A stretch of 64,000 bases of DNA from GCA-2731375 sp002731375 (GCA_030752605.1 JASMDX010000080.1:3406-67405); one strand, 5' to 3'; counted from the stretch's first letter, positions 51,514 through 61,419 are shown. Notes: generated from the sequence alone by a model not told the origin. Translations and numbers: made by a program.

Positions 51514-53607
51514 TTACTCCCCCCCGGTTGATGTACCGGCTCTGGTCATGACGATTTGACCTAGCGCATTGACCGTTGCGCCAAAGCCATTTGTCACCAG
51601 CGTTGTCGTTTCATCCTCGACGATCATCGCCGGGCCCGGCACCGCCGCGCCGGCACCCATATCCCCCCGCGCATAGACATCCGCCTCGACCCAGGCGCCG
51701 CTGTCCGGGTCAAATAACCTGCGTTGCGCTACGGGTTTAAGGCTGCCGTCACCGGGCGGTTGCGGTTCGGTTGACACGCCGGGCCGTTCGGTCGCCAATG
51801 AAAGCGTCCAGGTCAGCACCTCAACGCCAAGGTTGGGAATGGTGCGGCTGAACAACGTCTCGTAAGCCTCGGCGAACCAACCTGCCAAGGCCTCGCCATC
51901 GTCCGGCCCAAAGTCTTTGACCGGAAGCGGGACCATGATCTCGTGACCCTGGCCACGGTAACGCATGAACGCTCCCCGGGTTTCCACCAACGCTTCGTCC
52001 GGCGCGCCAAGACCCACGACCGCCTCGGCCTCGGCCCGCATGGCAGCGAAGATATCATTGACCATACCGGCATCGAACTCGCGCAGATCCATATAGCGCG
52101 TCCGCACTACTTCGTAGGAAATCTGCGCCCGCAGAAATCCTATGGCGGAACCCACACCGGCGCCCTGGGGTACGATCACCGTGTTGATGCCCAGCTTATC
52201 CGCGAGCCGCGCCGCATGCAGGGGCGCGGCACCGCCGAAGGCGACCAGGGAGCGGTCGATCATGTTCTTGCCGTTCTCGATAGCGTGCACCCGCGCCGCG
52301 TTGGCCATATGCTCGTCAACAATTTCGGAAACTCCGGCAGCAGCAATATTCGTTTCCACCTCCAGGGCATCGCCAATATCCCCTTTGACCGCCACCGCCG
52401 CAAGGTCAGGCTGCAACGTCACTTGCCCACCGGCGAACCGCGACGGATCGATCCGCCCCAACACCGTGTCGGCGTCCGTCACCGTGGCCGCCGTACCGCC
52501 ATTGCCGTAGCAAGCAGGGCCAGGCACCGAACCTGCGCTTTCCGGCCCGACGTGAATGCGGCGCATGCTATCCACAGCGGCGATGGAGCCGCCGCCGGCG
52601 CCAATTTCAACCATTTCGATGGCCGGGATACGCAACGGCAGGCCGCTGCCCTTGAGGAAGCGGGACATCCGCGCGACTTCGAACGAGCGCCCGATTTGCG
52701 GCTGGAAATCATCGATCAGGGTAATTTTCGCGGTGGTGCCGCCCATATCGAATGATAATGCCTTGCGCAGGTCATTCTCCTTGGCGATTTCGCGCGCCAG
52801 GATGGCGCCGCCGGCGGGGCCGGATTCAACAAGGCGGATAGGCAGGCGCACGGCTGTATCCACCGTGGTGACGCCGCCACTGGACATCATCAGCAGCAAT
52901 GGACAGGTGATGCCGCCCAACAGCAAACCGCCTTGCAGCCGGTTCAGATACCCCGCTATCATGGGCTGCACATAGGCATTGGCACAGGCCGTCGACATGC
53001 GGTCGTATTCACGGATTTCCGGGCAGACTTCAGCCGACAGGGTGATCGAAACACCCGGCAGCGCCTCGGCCAGAATCTCGCCCGCGCGCCGTTCATGCTC
53101 CGGATTGACATAGCTATGCAGAAAACAGACCGCGACCGCCTCGATATCGGTCTTGCCCAGTTTCTCGGCCAGGGCGCGCAGTGCCGCTTCATCCAGATCC
53201 AACAGCACGGAACCATCGGCGGCGATCCGCTCGGGCACGGAAAAGCGCCAATCCCGCGCGATCAACGGCTGTGGCCGCTCCATATACAGATCGTACTGCT
53301 CAAAGCGGTGCTCGTAGGCGATTTCTATAGAGTCGCGAAAGCCATCCGTGGTTATCAGCGCGGTATGGGCGCCCTTGCGCTCAATCAGGGCATTGGTCGC
53401 CAGGGTGGTGCCATGAATGACCAGGGCGACATCCTTTGCCTCGACGCCGGAGCGTTGCAAAATTGTCTCGATACCTTCGAGCACCGCGCTTTCCGGCGTG
53501 TCGGGCGTGGTCAACAGCTTGAAACACTCCTGACCGCCGTCGTGTTCCAAAACCACATCGGTGAACGTGCCGCCAATATCGACGGCCAGCCTCGCCCCGG
53601 CATTCAT
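51514..53607 (-). CDS. Hydantoinase A/oxoprolinase family subunit (HyuA-like), copy 2
   Basis: 697 residues. Phosphate loop LAVDIGGTFTDVVLEHD, IHGTTLATNALIERKG, REYDRMSTACANAYVQP, MMSSGGVTTVDTAVRLP, SFDMGGTTAKITLIDD and a C-terminal beta-rich domain. It differs clearly from copy 1 at most positions although equal in length, so the two pairs are old paralogues or separate acquisitions. Divergent from the acyl-CoA dehydrogenase pair, sharing a 192-base control region. Confidence 0.93.
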   Translation of the reverse strand: MNAGARLAVDIGGTFTDVVLEHDGGQECFKLLTTPDTPESAVLEGIETILQRSGVEAKDVALVIHGTTLATNALIERKGAHTALITTDGFRDSIEIAYEHRFEQYDLYMERPQPLIARDWRFSVPERIAADGSVLLDLDEAALRALAEKLGKTDIEAVAVCFLHSYVNPEHERRAGEILAEALPGVSITLSAEVCPEIREYDRMSTACANAYVQPMIAGYLNRLQGGLLLGGITCPLLLMMSSGGVTTVDTAVRLPIRLVESGPAGGAILAREIAKENDLRKALSFDMGGTTAKITLIDDFQPQIGRSFEVARMSRFLKGSGLPLRIPAIEMVEIGAGGGSIAAVDSMRRIHVGPESAGSVPGPACYGNGGTAATVTDADTVLGRIDPSRFAGGQVTLQPDLAAVAVKGDIGDALEVETNIAAAGVSEIVDEHMANAARVHAIENGKNMIDRSLVAFGGAAPLHAARLADKLGINTVIVPQGAGVGSAIGFLRAQISYEVVRTRYMDLREFDAGMVNDIFAAMRAEAEAVVGLGAPDEALVETRGAFMRYRGQGHEIMVPLPVKDFGPDDGEALAGWFAEAYETLFSRTIPNLGVEVLTWTLSLATERPGVSTEPQPPGDGSLKPVAQRRLFDPDSGAWVEADVYARGDMGAGAAVPGPAMIVEDETTTLVTNGFGATVNALGQIVMTRAGTSTGGE

Positions 53608-53799
53608 CTTTACGCTCCCATCTACTCAAAATCGTGCAATCGTCTTCGTCCAAGCGGCGAAACGAGACCGGCAATATTATGCTGCCTCTACCGTGGAGCG
53701 TCAACGAAGGGCAAAATTTTACGGCGGTCAAAACAAACTGTTGACCCGTACGGGCAGCGGCGGTGATCATTAAATCAGGGAAACGCAAGGTGAGAGACG

Positions 53800-55011
53800 A
53801 TGGATCTAACGGATCGAGCGGAGCATGAGGCCTTTCGCGGGGAAGTGCGCCAATTCCTGGACGAGAACAAGCATCTGGCGCCTGACGTATCCGCTTTTAC
53901 GCTTCGTATGCGGCCGCGTAATCTGGGTCAGGAAGTGCGCGACTGGCAGGGCCTGTTAATCGATCGCGGCTTTACTTCGCGCACCATTCCCAAGGCTTAT
54001 GGCGGGTTCGGCGGCGAGCCGGACATCTTGAAATCGCGGATCATCGCTGATGAATTTTACGCCGCCGATACCGTCCAGGGCCTGCGTAACATGAGCATAT
54101 CCATGCTGGTGCCGACCATGCTGGAACACGGCACGGAGGAGCAGAAACAGCGCTATATCGAACCTTCCATCCGAAGTGAATTGGTTTGGTGCCAGGGCTA
54201 TTCCGAACCCAATGCCGGCTCCGACCTGGCCAGCCTGCAAACCGCGGCCACCGAGGACGGTGATGATTTTATCATCAATGGGCAAAAGATCTGGACCTCC
54301 GGCGCGCATGTAGCAGACATGATGTTCTGTCTGGTGCGTACCGAGCCGGATGCCCCGAAACACGAAGGAATTAGCTATATCGTCTTTCCCATGGACACGC
54401 CGGGTATCGAAGTTAGGCCCTTGATGAACATGACCGGCGCACCGGCCTTCAACGAAGTCTTCTTCACCGATGTGCGGGTGCCCCAGGCCAATGTGGTCGG
54501 CCAACGCGGCCAGGGCTGGATGGTGGCCAACAGCACCCTGAAGCATGAACGGGGGCTGCTGGGCGATGCCAACCGATCCCTTGATAGCCTCCTACGCGTT
54601 GGCAAGCTGCTGCAACATGAAAGCCTGGATGGCCGGCCGTTGATGGACAATCCACTGTTCCGAGACCGTTTCATCAGGCTGCAGGCGCGAGTGCAGGCCA
54701 TGCGCCTTCACGAAATGCACGTGATCTCCGATGCCGTCAAGGGCAAGCCGCGCTCCCTGGGCGATATGGTGATAAAGCTGCTGGGCTGCGAGTTGAACCA
54801 TCAACTGGACGGCCTGGGCGTCGATGTCCTAGGTGAGATTGGCGTGTTGTACGACGAAAGCCCGATGCTGCGCGACGGCGGCGCCTGGCAGGCCAATTTC
54901 ATGTTCGATCTGGGCCTGATCATCGGCGGCGGCACGGCGCAAATTCAGAAGAACATCATTTCGGAACGGGGTCTGGGCATGCCGCGCGAGCCTAAAGCGG
55001 TCGGCACGTAG
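53800..55011 (+). CDS. Acyl-CoA dehydrogenase, first of a pair
   Basis: 403 residues. Flavin/substrate segments: WCQGYSEPNAGSDLASLQT, INGQKIWTSGAHVADMMFCLVRT, VFFTDVRVPQANVVG, and the C-terminal GGGTAQIQKNIISERGLGMPRE. The FadE-type sequence with a longer mid-region and the neighbour gene 11 bases on suggest the heteromeric (alpha2beta2) acyl-CoA dehydrogenases, which act on bulky or steroid-like acyl chains in actinobacteria and proteobacteria; the substrate here is unknown. Confidence 0.92.
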   Translation: MDLTDRAEHEAFRGEVRQFLDENKHLAPDVSAFTLRMRPRNLGQEVRDWQGLLIDRGFTSRTIPKAYGGFGGEPDILKSRIIADEFYAADTVQGLRNMSISMLVPTMLEHGTEEQKQRYIEPSIRSELVWCQGYSEPNAGSDLASLQTAATEDGDDFIINGQKIWTSGAHVADMMFCLVRTEPDAPKHEGISYIVFPMDTPGIEVRPLMNMTGAPAFNEVFFTDVRVPQANVVGQRGQGWMVANSTLKHERGLLGDANRSLDSLLRVGKLLQHESLDGRPLMDNPLFRDRFIRLQARVQAMRLHEMHVISDAVKGKPRSLGDMVIKLLGCELNHQLDGLGVDVLGEIGVLYDESPMLRDGGAWQANFMFDLGLIIGGGTAQIQKNIISERGLGMPREPKAVGT

Positions 55012-55022
55012 GAGTTACAGAG

Positions 55023-56108
55023 ATGGATTTCGGACTCTCGGAAGAACAGGAATTGATCCGCGACAGCTTTCAAGGCATGCTTGCGCGCATCTCGGAACTG
55101 GACACGGTGCGGCAAACGGCGGAGGCCGGCGCCCCCATGGATGAAAGCATCTGGGCCGAACTCTGCGCCCTGGGCATGGCCGGCTTGTTGATACCGGAAG
55201 AGTTCGGCGGCGCCGGCCTGGGCTTGTTGGAGGCAGCGGTCGTTGCCGAAGAACTTGGCCGCCGCGTAACGCCGGTGCCGTTCGTAGCCGCCGCCGTGAT
55301 GGCGCCCCTGGCGATCCGCCTGGGTGGTAGCGAGGAACAATGCCGGGAATGGCTGCCGGGAATGGCCGATGGTTCGGTCCGGGTCGGCGTCGCGATCTCC
55401 GAAGCCGCCGCCGGCGCCCGCGAAGATGCCGGCGTGACGGCGGAGAATGGCGTCTTAAGTGGCCGGGCGCTATTTGTTCTCGATGGCGCGGGTGCCGAGG
55501 GCTATGTGCTCGCCGACAAGAGCGGCGGTTTGCATCTGGTCTGGGCCGATGCCGCCGGGCTGGAGAATGTAGCGTTGAACACTATCGACCGCACCCGCGC
55601 TATTTGCGAGCTGAATTTTGCCAACACCCCTGCTAAACCGCTGCGCCAGGGCGAAGGCGTGCTGCAAACAGTGATCGACGCGGGCCGGGTGATATTGGCC
55701 GCCGACAGCCTGGGCGCGGGCGAGGAAATGCTGCGCCAGGCGGTTGATTACGCCGCCGACCGCAAGCAGTTTGGCCGGGTCATCGCTTCCTTCCAGGCGG
55801 TCAAGCACATGTGCGCCGAGATGGCGGCGGAACTGCAGCCCTGCCGCGCCCTGATCTGGCATGCCGCCTATGTGCTGGAACAGGAACCGGGCGAGCTGTC
55901 CCTAGCGGCAGCCTTCGCCAAATCCCATATCGATGAAGTTGGCCGTTTCGTGGCCCGCACCGCCACGGAAGTGCATGGCGGCATGGGCTTCACCGACCTT
56001 GTGGGGCTGCATTACTGGTTCAAACGCCTGGGCGTGAACCGCGCTTACCTAGGCAGCCCCGAACGCGTCCGCATGGAGGCTGCTCGTTTACAAGGATTCG
56101 CGGCCTAG
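55023..56108 (+). CDS. Acyl-CoA dehydrogenase, second of a pair
   Basis: 361 residues, a shorter acyl-CoA dehydrogenase. N-terminal FGLSEEQELIRDSFQGMLAR and GLLIPEEFGGAGLGLLEAAV are typical, and the C-terminal DYAADRKQFGRVIASFQAVKHMCAEM and HGGMGFTDLVGLHYWFKRL hold the FAD-binding Arg-Gln-Phe-Gly. The catalytic Glu of standard enzymes is not obvious, as expected if it is the non-catalytic or regulatory partner of the first gene. Translated from an ATG 11 bases after the first gene. Confidence 0.9.
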   Translation: MDFGLSEEQELIRDSFQGMLARISELDTVRQTAEAGAPMDESIWAELCALGMAGLLIPEEFGGAGLGLLEAAVVAEELGRRVTPVPFVAAAVMAPLAIRLGGSEEQCREWLPGMADGSVRVGVAISEAAAGAREDAGVTAENGVLSGRALFVLDGAGAEGYVLADKSGGLHLVWADAAGLENVALNTIDRTRAICELNFANTPAKPLRQGEGVLQTVIDAGRVILAADSLGAGEEMLRQAVDYAADRKQFGRVIASFQAVKHMCAEMAAELQPCRALIWHAAYVLEQEPGELSLAAAFAKSHIDEVGRFVARTATEVHGGMGFTDLVGLHYWFKRLGVNRAYLGSPERVRMEAARLQGFAA

Positions 56109-56291
56109 ATAAAGGAGCCTTACAGGTCGAGATTACCGCCACCCACCGCTTGACACCCACCGCTGTTGCACCTAAAAACCGCCGCGACCCAGGTGCGCGC
56201 AGTGTATCCATACGCGGCCCTGTTTTGCGTGAAAATTTGACACGCTTTTTGACGAGTCTCTTGAGACCCTTGATGGAGCGGTATCGGCGCC

Positions 56292-57689
56292 ATGTTTGAC
56301 AGCCTTACAGACCGGTTAGGATCGGTTTTCGGCAAGCTTACCCGGCGCGGCGCGCTGAGTGATGCTGATGTCGACGCGGCCCTGCGCGAAGTGCGCCAGG
56401 CGCTGTTGGAGGCTGACGTCGCCCTGCCCGTGGCCCACGACTTCATCGCCCAGGTGCGCGAACGCGCGGTCGGCGAGGAAGTGGTCAAAAGCGTCACCCC
56501 TGGCCAGATGGTGGTCAAGATCGTCAATGACGCCCTGGTCGAAACACTGGGCAGCGAAGCGGTCGAAATCAATCTGAACGCCGTGCCGCCCGCGCCGATT
56601 ATGATGGTCGGCCTGCAGGGTTCGGGCAAGACCACCTCCACGGCCAAGCTGGCCAAGCGTTTGGTGGAACGGGACAAGAAGAAAGTCCTGATGGCCTCGC
56701 TCGATACCCGGCGCCCGGCGGCGATGGAACAGCTGAAGGTCCTGGGCGAACAGATCGACGTGCCGACCCTGCCGATTGTCGAGGGGCAGAATCCGGTCGA
56801 TATCGCCAAGCGCGCCATGCAATCGGCGCGCCTACAGGGGTTCGACATTATCCTGCTGGATACCGCCGGGCGCATGCATGTGGACGAGGCCCTGATGGCC
56901 GAGGTTCAGGCGGTGCACGGCGTTGCGCAGCCGGTGGAAACTCTGCTGGTCGCCGATAGCCTTACCGGCCAGGACGCGGTCAATGTGGCCGAACAATTCA
57001 ATAAACGCTTAAGCCTGACCGGCATCGTGCTGACACGGGTCGATGGCGATGGCCGTGGCGGCGCCGCATTGTCCATGCGCGCAGTTACCGGTTGCCCGAT
57101 CAAATTGCTGGGCGTCGGCGAAAAGTTGGATGAGTTGGAGACTTTCCATCCCGACCGCATCGCATCCCGCGTTCTCGGCATGGGCGACGTTGTTTCCCTG
57201 GTTGAAAAAGCCACCGAGAACATTGACGAGGCGGAAGCCGAAAAGTTGGCCAAGAAAGTCCAAAAGGGCCAGTTCGACATGAACGACCTGTTGGATCAAT
57301 TGCGACAGATTTCCAAGATGGGCGGCCTGGACGGCCTAATGGCCATGCTGCCCGGCGTCGGCAAGATGAAAAAGCAGATGGCCGAAGCCAATATCGATCC
57401 CAAGCTGATCAAGCGTCAGGAAGCCATCATCTTGTCCATGACCATCAAGGAACGGGCGACGCCGAAACTGATCCACGCCTCACGCAAAAAGCGCATCGCG
57501 GCGGGCTCGGGCACCTCAGTACAGGAAGTGAACAAGCTATTGAAGCAGTTCAAACAAATGTCGGGGATGATGAAGAAAGTCTCCAAGATGGGCAAGAAGG
57601 GCATGATGCGTGGCGGCCTGTCGAACCTCATGGGCGGAGGACAAATGCCCCAGATGCCGGGCATGCCCGGTCAGCTGCCGCCACGGTAA
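56292..57689 (+). CDS. ffh: Signal recognition particle protein Ffh
   Basis: 465 residues; binds 4.5S RNA and signal sequences and targets ribosomes to FtsY. N domain, then the GTPase: G1 GLQGSGKTTSTAKLAK, DTRRPAAMEQL, LLDTAGRMHVD, TRVDGDGRGGAAL, GVGEKLDELETFHPDRIASRVLGMGD in pieces; then the Met-rich M domain with the RNA-binding SGTSVQEVNKLLKQF. The Met/Gly/Pro-rich tail is normal. It opens the ffh-rpsP-rimM-trmD-rplS block. The ffh start is 183 bases after the acyl-CoA dehydrogenase. Confidence 0.98.
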   Translation: MFDSLTDRLGSVFGKLTRRGALSDADVDAALREVRQALLEADVALPVAHDFIAQVRERAVGEEVVKSVTPGQMVVKIVNDALVETLGSEAVEINLNAVPPAPIMMVGLQGSGKTTSTAKLAKRLVERDKKKVLMASLDTRRPAAMEQLKVLGEQIDVPTLPIVEGQNPVDIAKRAMQSARLQGFDIILLDTAGRMHVDEALMAEVQAVHGVAQPVETLLVADSLTGQDAVNVAEQFNKRLSLTGIVLTRVDGDGRGGAALSMRAVTGCPIKLLGVGEKLDELETFHPDRIASRVLGMGDVVSLVEKATENIDEAEAEKLAKKVQKGQFDMNDLLDQLRQISKMGGLDGLMAMLPGVGKMKKQMAEANIDPKLIKRQEAIILSMTIKERATPKLIHASRKKRIAAGSGTSVQEVNKLLKQFKQMSGMMKKVSKMGKKGMMRGGLSNLMGGGQMPQMPGMPGQLPPR

Positions 57690-57746
57690 AATTATTCGAA
57701 TAGCGTATGACGAAATTAGAGCTTAGTTGAAAACAGGAATACACGA

Positions 57747-58130
57747 ATGTCATTAAAAATCAGACTGGCCCGCGGCGGGGCAAAAAAGCGGCCGCATTAT
57801 CGCATCGTGGTGGCGGACAGCCGCATGCCCCGCGATGGCCGCTATATCGAGCGTCTGGGCACCTATGACCCCCTGCTGGCCAAGGACGACGACAAGCGCG
57901 TTGATCTTAAGGAAGAGCGTATCCGCTATTGGCTGAGCAAGGGAGCCAAGCCGACTGACCGGGTCGCGACCTTCCTGGGCAAGGCCGAGATTACGGCGAT
58001 GCCCGCGCAACGCAACAACCCGCAGAAAGCCAAGCCCAAGGCCAAGGCTCAGGAACGCCTGGCCGCGGCAGCGGAAGCTGCCAGCGCCGAAGCCGCCGCG
58101 CCGGCCGAGGAAGCCCCGGCTGAAGCTTAG
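57747..58130 (+). CDS. rpsP: 30S ribosomal protein S16
   Basis: 127 residues. SLKIRLARGGAKKRPHYRIVVADSRMPRDGRYIERLGTYDP (recognised in pieces) is the whole conserved core of bS16. The Ala/Glu-rich C-terminal tail (about 35 residues from AKPKAKAQERL) is the extension seen in alphaproteobacteria. Confidence 0.98.
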   Translation: MSLKIRLARGGAKKRPHYRIVVADSRMPRDGRYIERLGTYDPLLAKDDDKRVDLKEERIRYWLSKGAKPTDRVATFLGKAEITAMPAQRNNPQKAKPKAKAQERLAAAAEAASAEAAAPAEEAPAEA

Positions 58131-58150
58131 GCCGGAGCAGGTGCCGTTCG

Positions 58151-58696
58151 ATGCCCGAAGAACGCCTGTTATTGGGTGAGATCGTCGCGGCGCACGGCAT
58201 CAAGGGTCTGGTTAAGATCCGCAGCTTCACGCAGGCGCCAAAAGATATCCTGGCCTACGGCGCGCTGCGGACTGAAGCTGGAAAGGTGATTGAACTAGCC
58301 CTGAAGGGGCCAACCAAGGGCGGCCTTTTGGCGGCGGTTTCGGGGACCAACGACCGCAACGGGGCCGAAGCACTAAAGGGCACCAGGCTTTATGTGGAGC
58401 GCGGTGTCCTGCCGGAACTGCCGGCGCAAGAAGAAGAGTTCTATTACGCCGACCTGATCGGGCTAGCGGTGGAATTGGCGGATGGCACGACCTTTGGTGA
58501 AGTCAAGGCGGTGCATGATTTCGGCGCCGGTGATTTGTTGGAACTGCAACCGCTGAATTCCGGCGGCAAGGTACAGGAAACCATCATGGTGCCGTTTGAT
58601 CGGGATACGGTACCGGAGATTGACCTGATCAACAGACGCCTGGTGTTCGTGGCGCCTGTTGAGCGTGACGGTGACGACGATGACGGCGGGCGTTGA
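58151..58696 (+). CDS. rimM: Ribosome maturation factor RimM
   Basis: 181 residues; helps assemble the head of the 30S subunit and binds S19. N-terminal domain: LLGEIVAAHGIKGLVKIRSF; PRC-barrel C-terminal domain: EFYYADLIGLAVELADGTTFG, MVPFDRDTVPEIDLINRRLVF. Its 3' end overlaps the trmD start by 17 bases. Confidence 0.95.
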   Translation: MPEERLLLGEIVAAHGIKGLVKIRSFTQAPKDILAYGALRTEAGKVIELALKGPTKGGLLAAVSGTNDRNGAEALKGTRLYVERGVLPELPAQEEEFYYADLIGLAVELADGTTFGEVKAVHDFGAGDLLELQPLNSGGKVQETIMVPFDRDTVPEIDLINRRLVFVAPVERDGDDDDGGR

Positions 58697-59432
58697 AGGC
58701 AAGAATTGGCCGGACCCATGGTCGGCTAGAGTCCTGACCCTGTTTCCGGAGATGTTTCCCGGTCCCTTGGGTCAAAGTCTGGCTGGAAAAGCCCTAGAAA
58801 AGGGCATTTGGCGGCTGGAAACGGTGGACATTCGTGACTTTGCGCGCGATAAACACCGCTCCGTGGACGATGCCCCCTTTGGCGGCGGCCCGGGAATGGT
58901 TATGCGGCCTGATATTTTGGCCGATACGGTGGATCATGTGCGTAAGGAGCAGGCTCCGAATGGCACGGATCGAGTGATTTATCTAAGCCCGCGCGGGCGC
59001 CGGTTGGATCAGGCGATGGCACGGGAATTGGCGGAGCAGAACGGCATTATTCTGCTGTGTGGGCGTTTTGAAGGGGTTGATCAACGGGCCCTGGACAGAC
59101 GCGAAATTGAAGAGGTTAGCGTCGGCGATTTCGTGCTATCGGGGGGAGAGACGGCGGCATTGGTGTTGTTGGACGCCGTCGTTAGGTTGCTGCCGGGAGT
59201 TATTGGCGAGCCGGCGACGCTGGAAGAAGAGAGTTTTGTCCACGGGTTATTGGAATATTCCCAATATACCCGGCCCCAGGTTTGGGAAGGGCAGGAGGTG
59301 CCGGAAGTCTTGACATCCGGCCACCACGAGAACATTAGGGCCTGGCGTAAGGCACAGGCTGAGGAATTGACCAAGGAGCGGCGGCCGGACCTATGGGAAC
59401 GGTATCTACGCTCCGCTAAATCGCGAGGCTAG
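58680..59432 (+). CDS. trmD: tRNA (guanine37-N1)-methyltransferase TrmD
   Basis: 250 residues. The trefoil-knot SAM site is visible in LSPRGRRLDQAMAREL, LLCGRFEGVDQRALD and SVGDFVLSGGETAALVLLDA; FGGGPGMVMRPD and VPEVLTSGHHENIRAWR complete the signature. The ATG at 58680 (MTAGVEGKNW) is chosen; an earlier in-frame candidate at 58659 would extend further into rimM. Confidence 0.97.
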   Translation: MTAGVEGKNWPDPWSARVLTLFPEMFPGPLGQSLAGKALEKGIWRLETVDIRDFARDKHRSVDDAPFGGGPGMVMRPDILADTVDHVRKEQAPNGTDRVIYLSPRGRRLDQAMARELAEQNGIILLCGRFEGVDQRALDRREIEEVSVGDFVLSGGETAALVLLDAVVRLLPGVIGEPATLEEESFVHGLLEYSQYTRPQVWEGQEVPEVLTSGHHENIRAWRKAQAEELTKERRPDLWERYLRSAKSRG

Positions 59433-59436
59433 TGCA

Positions 59437-59886
59437 ATGAATTTGTTGCAGAAGTTTGAAGACCGCCAATTGCAGGCACGGAAGTCTGACTATGATGTGC
59501 CGGAATTTGCTCCAGGCGATAGCGTCCGCGTCAACGTCAAGGTGATCGAGGGCACGCGGGAGCGGGTGCAGGCCTTTGAAGGCGTCTGCATCGCGGTCAA
59601 GCAGGCCGGAATCAATTCCTCCTTCACGATACGGAAAATTTCCTATGGCGAGGGTGTGGAGCGGGTCTTTCCCATGCATTCGCCGCGGATCGATTCCATC
59701 GATGTGGTGCGCAAGGGCCGGGTCCGCCGGGCCAAGCTGTATTACCTGCGCGGCCTGACGGGCAAACGGGCCCGTATCGCCGAAAAGCAGGATCATCGCC
59801 GCGTTACCCGCGCCAAGGGCGAAAGCAAGAACAAGACGGCGGCGGCGGCTGAAGCGGCCTCCACGACAGCTTCTGGCGCCGAATAG
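59437..59886 (+). CDS. rplS: 50S ribosomal protein L19
   Basis: 149 residues. FAPGDSVRVNVKVIEGTRERVQAFEGVC, then SFTIRKISYGEGVERVFPMHSPRIDSIDVV (in pieces) and RRAKLYYLRGLTGKRARI form the conserved bL19 core; an Ala/Lys/Glu-rich tail follows, common in alphaproteobacteria. Starts four bases after trmD. Confidence 0.98.
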   Translation: MNLLQKFEDRQLQARKSDYDVPEFAPGDSVRVNVKVIEGTRERVQAFEGVCIAVKQAGINSSFTIRKISYGEGVERVFPMHSPRIDSIDVVRKGRVRRAKLYYLRGLTGKRARIAEKQDHRRVTRAKGESKNKTAAAAEAASTTASGAE

Positions 59887-59980
59887 GTTTCCAACCGGGG
59901 CAATGCGGCAATTTGGCCGCGCCCTATTTTACGGGCGGACTTGAATTCGGTGGCGCCCATGTCTGAAAGGATTGGGCGGT

Positions 59981-61399
59981 ATGGCTGCTGATAATTCGGG
60001 TGCGAAAACCCTCTACGACAAGATCTGGGAAGCGCATCTAGTCGATGAGCAAGATGACGGTACCTGCGTCATCTATGTGGACCGTCACTTGGTGCATGAA
60101 GTCACCTCTCCCCAGGCCTTTGAAGGTCTGCGCGCGGCGGGGCGCAAGATCCACCGCCGGGATGCCACCTTGGCCGTAGCCGACCACAACGTCCCCACCA
60201 AGGACCGTGACAAAGGCATCGACAATCCTGAAAGCAAATTGCAGGTCGATACCCTGGTCAAGAACGTAGCGGATTTTGACGTACCTTATTTTCCCGTCGA
60301 TGACCCGCGCCAGGGCGTGGTCCATATCATCGGGCCGGAGCAAGGCTTTACCCAGCCCGGCATGACCATAGTCTGCGGCGACAGCCACACCGCCACCCAT
60401 GGCGCATTCGGCGCACTGGCGTTCGGCATTGGCACTTCTGAGGTCGAACATGTGCTGGCGACCCAGACCCTGATCCAGCAGCCGTCGAAGAACATGCGTA
60501 TCGACGTCAACGGCGATTTGCCCGCTGGCTGCACGGGCAAGGATCTGATCCTGGCCATCATCCGCAAGATCGGCACCGCCGGCGGCACAGGCTGTGTCGT
60601 CGAATACACCGGCGACGCCATCGGGGCTCTGTCCATGGAAGGTCGCATGACGGTCTGCAACATGTCGATCGAGGGCGGCGCCCGCGCGGGCCTGATCGCC
60701 GCCGACGATGTTACCTTTGAATACATGAAGGGCCGCGCCCTTGGCCCCAAGGCCGGGCAGTATGAAGCGGCGGTGACGTATTGGAAAACCTTCCACACCG
60801 ATCCCGGCGCGAAATTCGACATTGACGTTTCCCTGGATGTGTCGCAAATGGTGCCGCAGGTAACCTGGGGCACTAGCCCCGAGAATGTCGCCGACATCAC
60901 TGGCACCGTGCCCCTGCTGGATCAGGCCCGCGACGATGATCAGCGCGCCGCCTGGGAAGGTTCGCTGGAATACATGGATCTGAAGCCCGGCACTCCGATG
61001 TCCGAAATGAGCATCGACAAAGCCTTTATCGGCTCCTGCACCAATGGCCGGATCGAGGATATCCGCGCCGCCGCCGTCGTCGCCAAGGGACGCAAGGTCG
61101 CTACCGGCGTGCAGGCCCTGGTGGTGCCAGGCTCTGGCCTGGTGAAAAACCAGGCGGAAGAGGAGGGCCTGGACAAAATCCTGATCGAGGCCGGCTTTGA
61201 ATGGCGCGATGCGGGCTGTTCCATGTGCCTGGCCATGAACGCGGACCGCCTGGAGCCAGGCGAGCGTTGCGCCTCCACCTCGAACCGGAATTTCGAAGGC
61301 CGCCAGGGCTTTGGCGGGCGCACCCATCTGGTCAGCCCCGCCATGGCCGCCGCCGCCGCTATCGCCGGTCATCTGACCGACGTGCGCGAGATGCTGTAG
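59981..61399 (+). CDS. leuC: 3-isopropylmalate dehydratase large subunit
   Basis: 472 residues, aconitase-type isomerase subunit with a [4Fe-4S] cluster. Cluster ligands are in IGSCTNGRIEDI and DAGCSMCLAMN, and CGDSHTATHGAFGALAFGIG is the substrate-site segment. The ATG at 59981 has AAAGGA upstream; an in-frame TTG nine bases earlier is less likely. First gene of leuC-leuD-leuB, 94 bases after rplS. Confidence 0.97.
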   Translation: MAADNSGAKTLYDKIWEAHLVDEQDDGTCVIYVDRHLVHEVTSPQAFEGLRAAGRKIHRRDATLAVADHNVPTKDRDKGIDNPESKLQVDTLVKNVADFDVPYFPVDDPRQGVVHIIGPEQGFTQPGMTIVCGDSHTATHGAFGALAFGIGTSEVEHVLATQTLIQQPSKNMRIDVNGDLPAGCTGKDLILAIIRKIGTAGGTGCVVEYTGDAIGALSMEGRMTVCNMSIEGGARAGLIAADDVTFEYMKGRALGPKAGQYEAAVTYWKTFHTDPGAKFDIDVSLDVSQMVPQVTWGTSPENVADITGTVPLLDQARDDDQRAAWEGSLEYMDLKPGTPMSEMSIDKAFIGSCTNGRIEDIRAAAVVAKGRKVATGVQALVVPGSGLVKNQAEEEGLDKILIEAGFEWRDAGCSMCLAMNADRLEPGERCASTSNRNFEGRQGFGGRTHLVSPAMAAAAAIAGHLTDVREML

Positions 61400-61419
61400 A
61401 GAAGGGAAGGACAGGAAAA

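Noticed and set aside
60038..61372. 444-codon open frame antisense to leuC
   Set aside because: Antisense shadow of leuC; composition typical of reversed G/C-rich codons.
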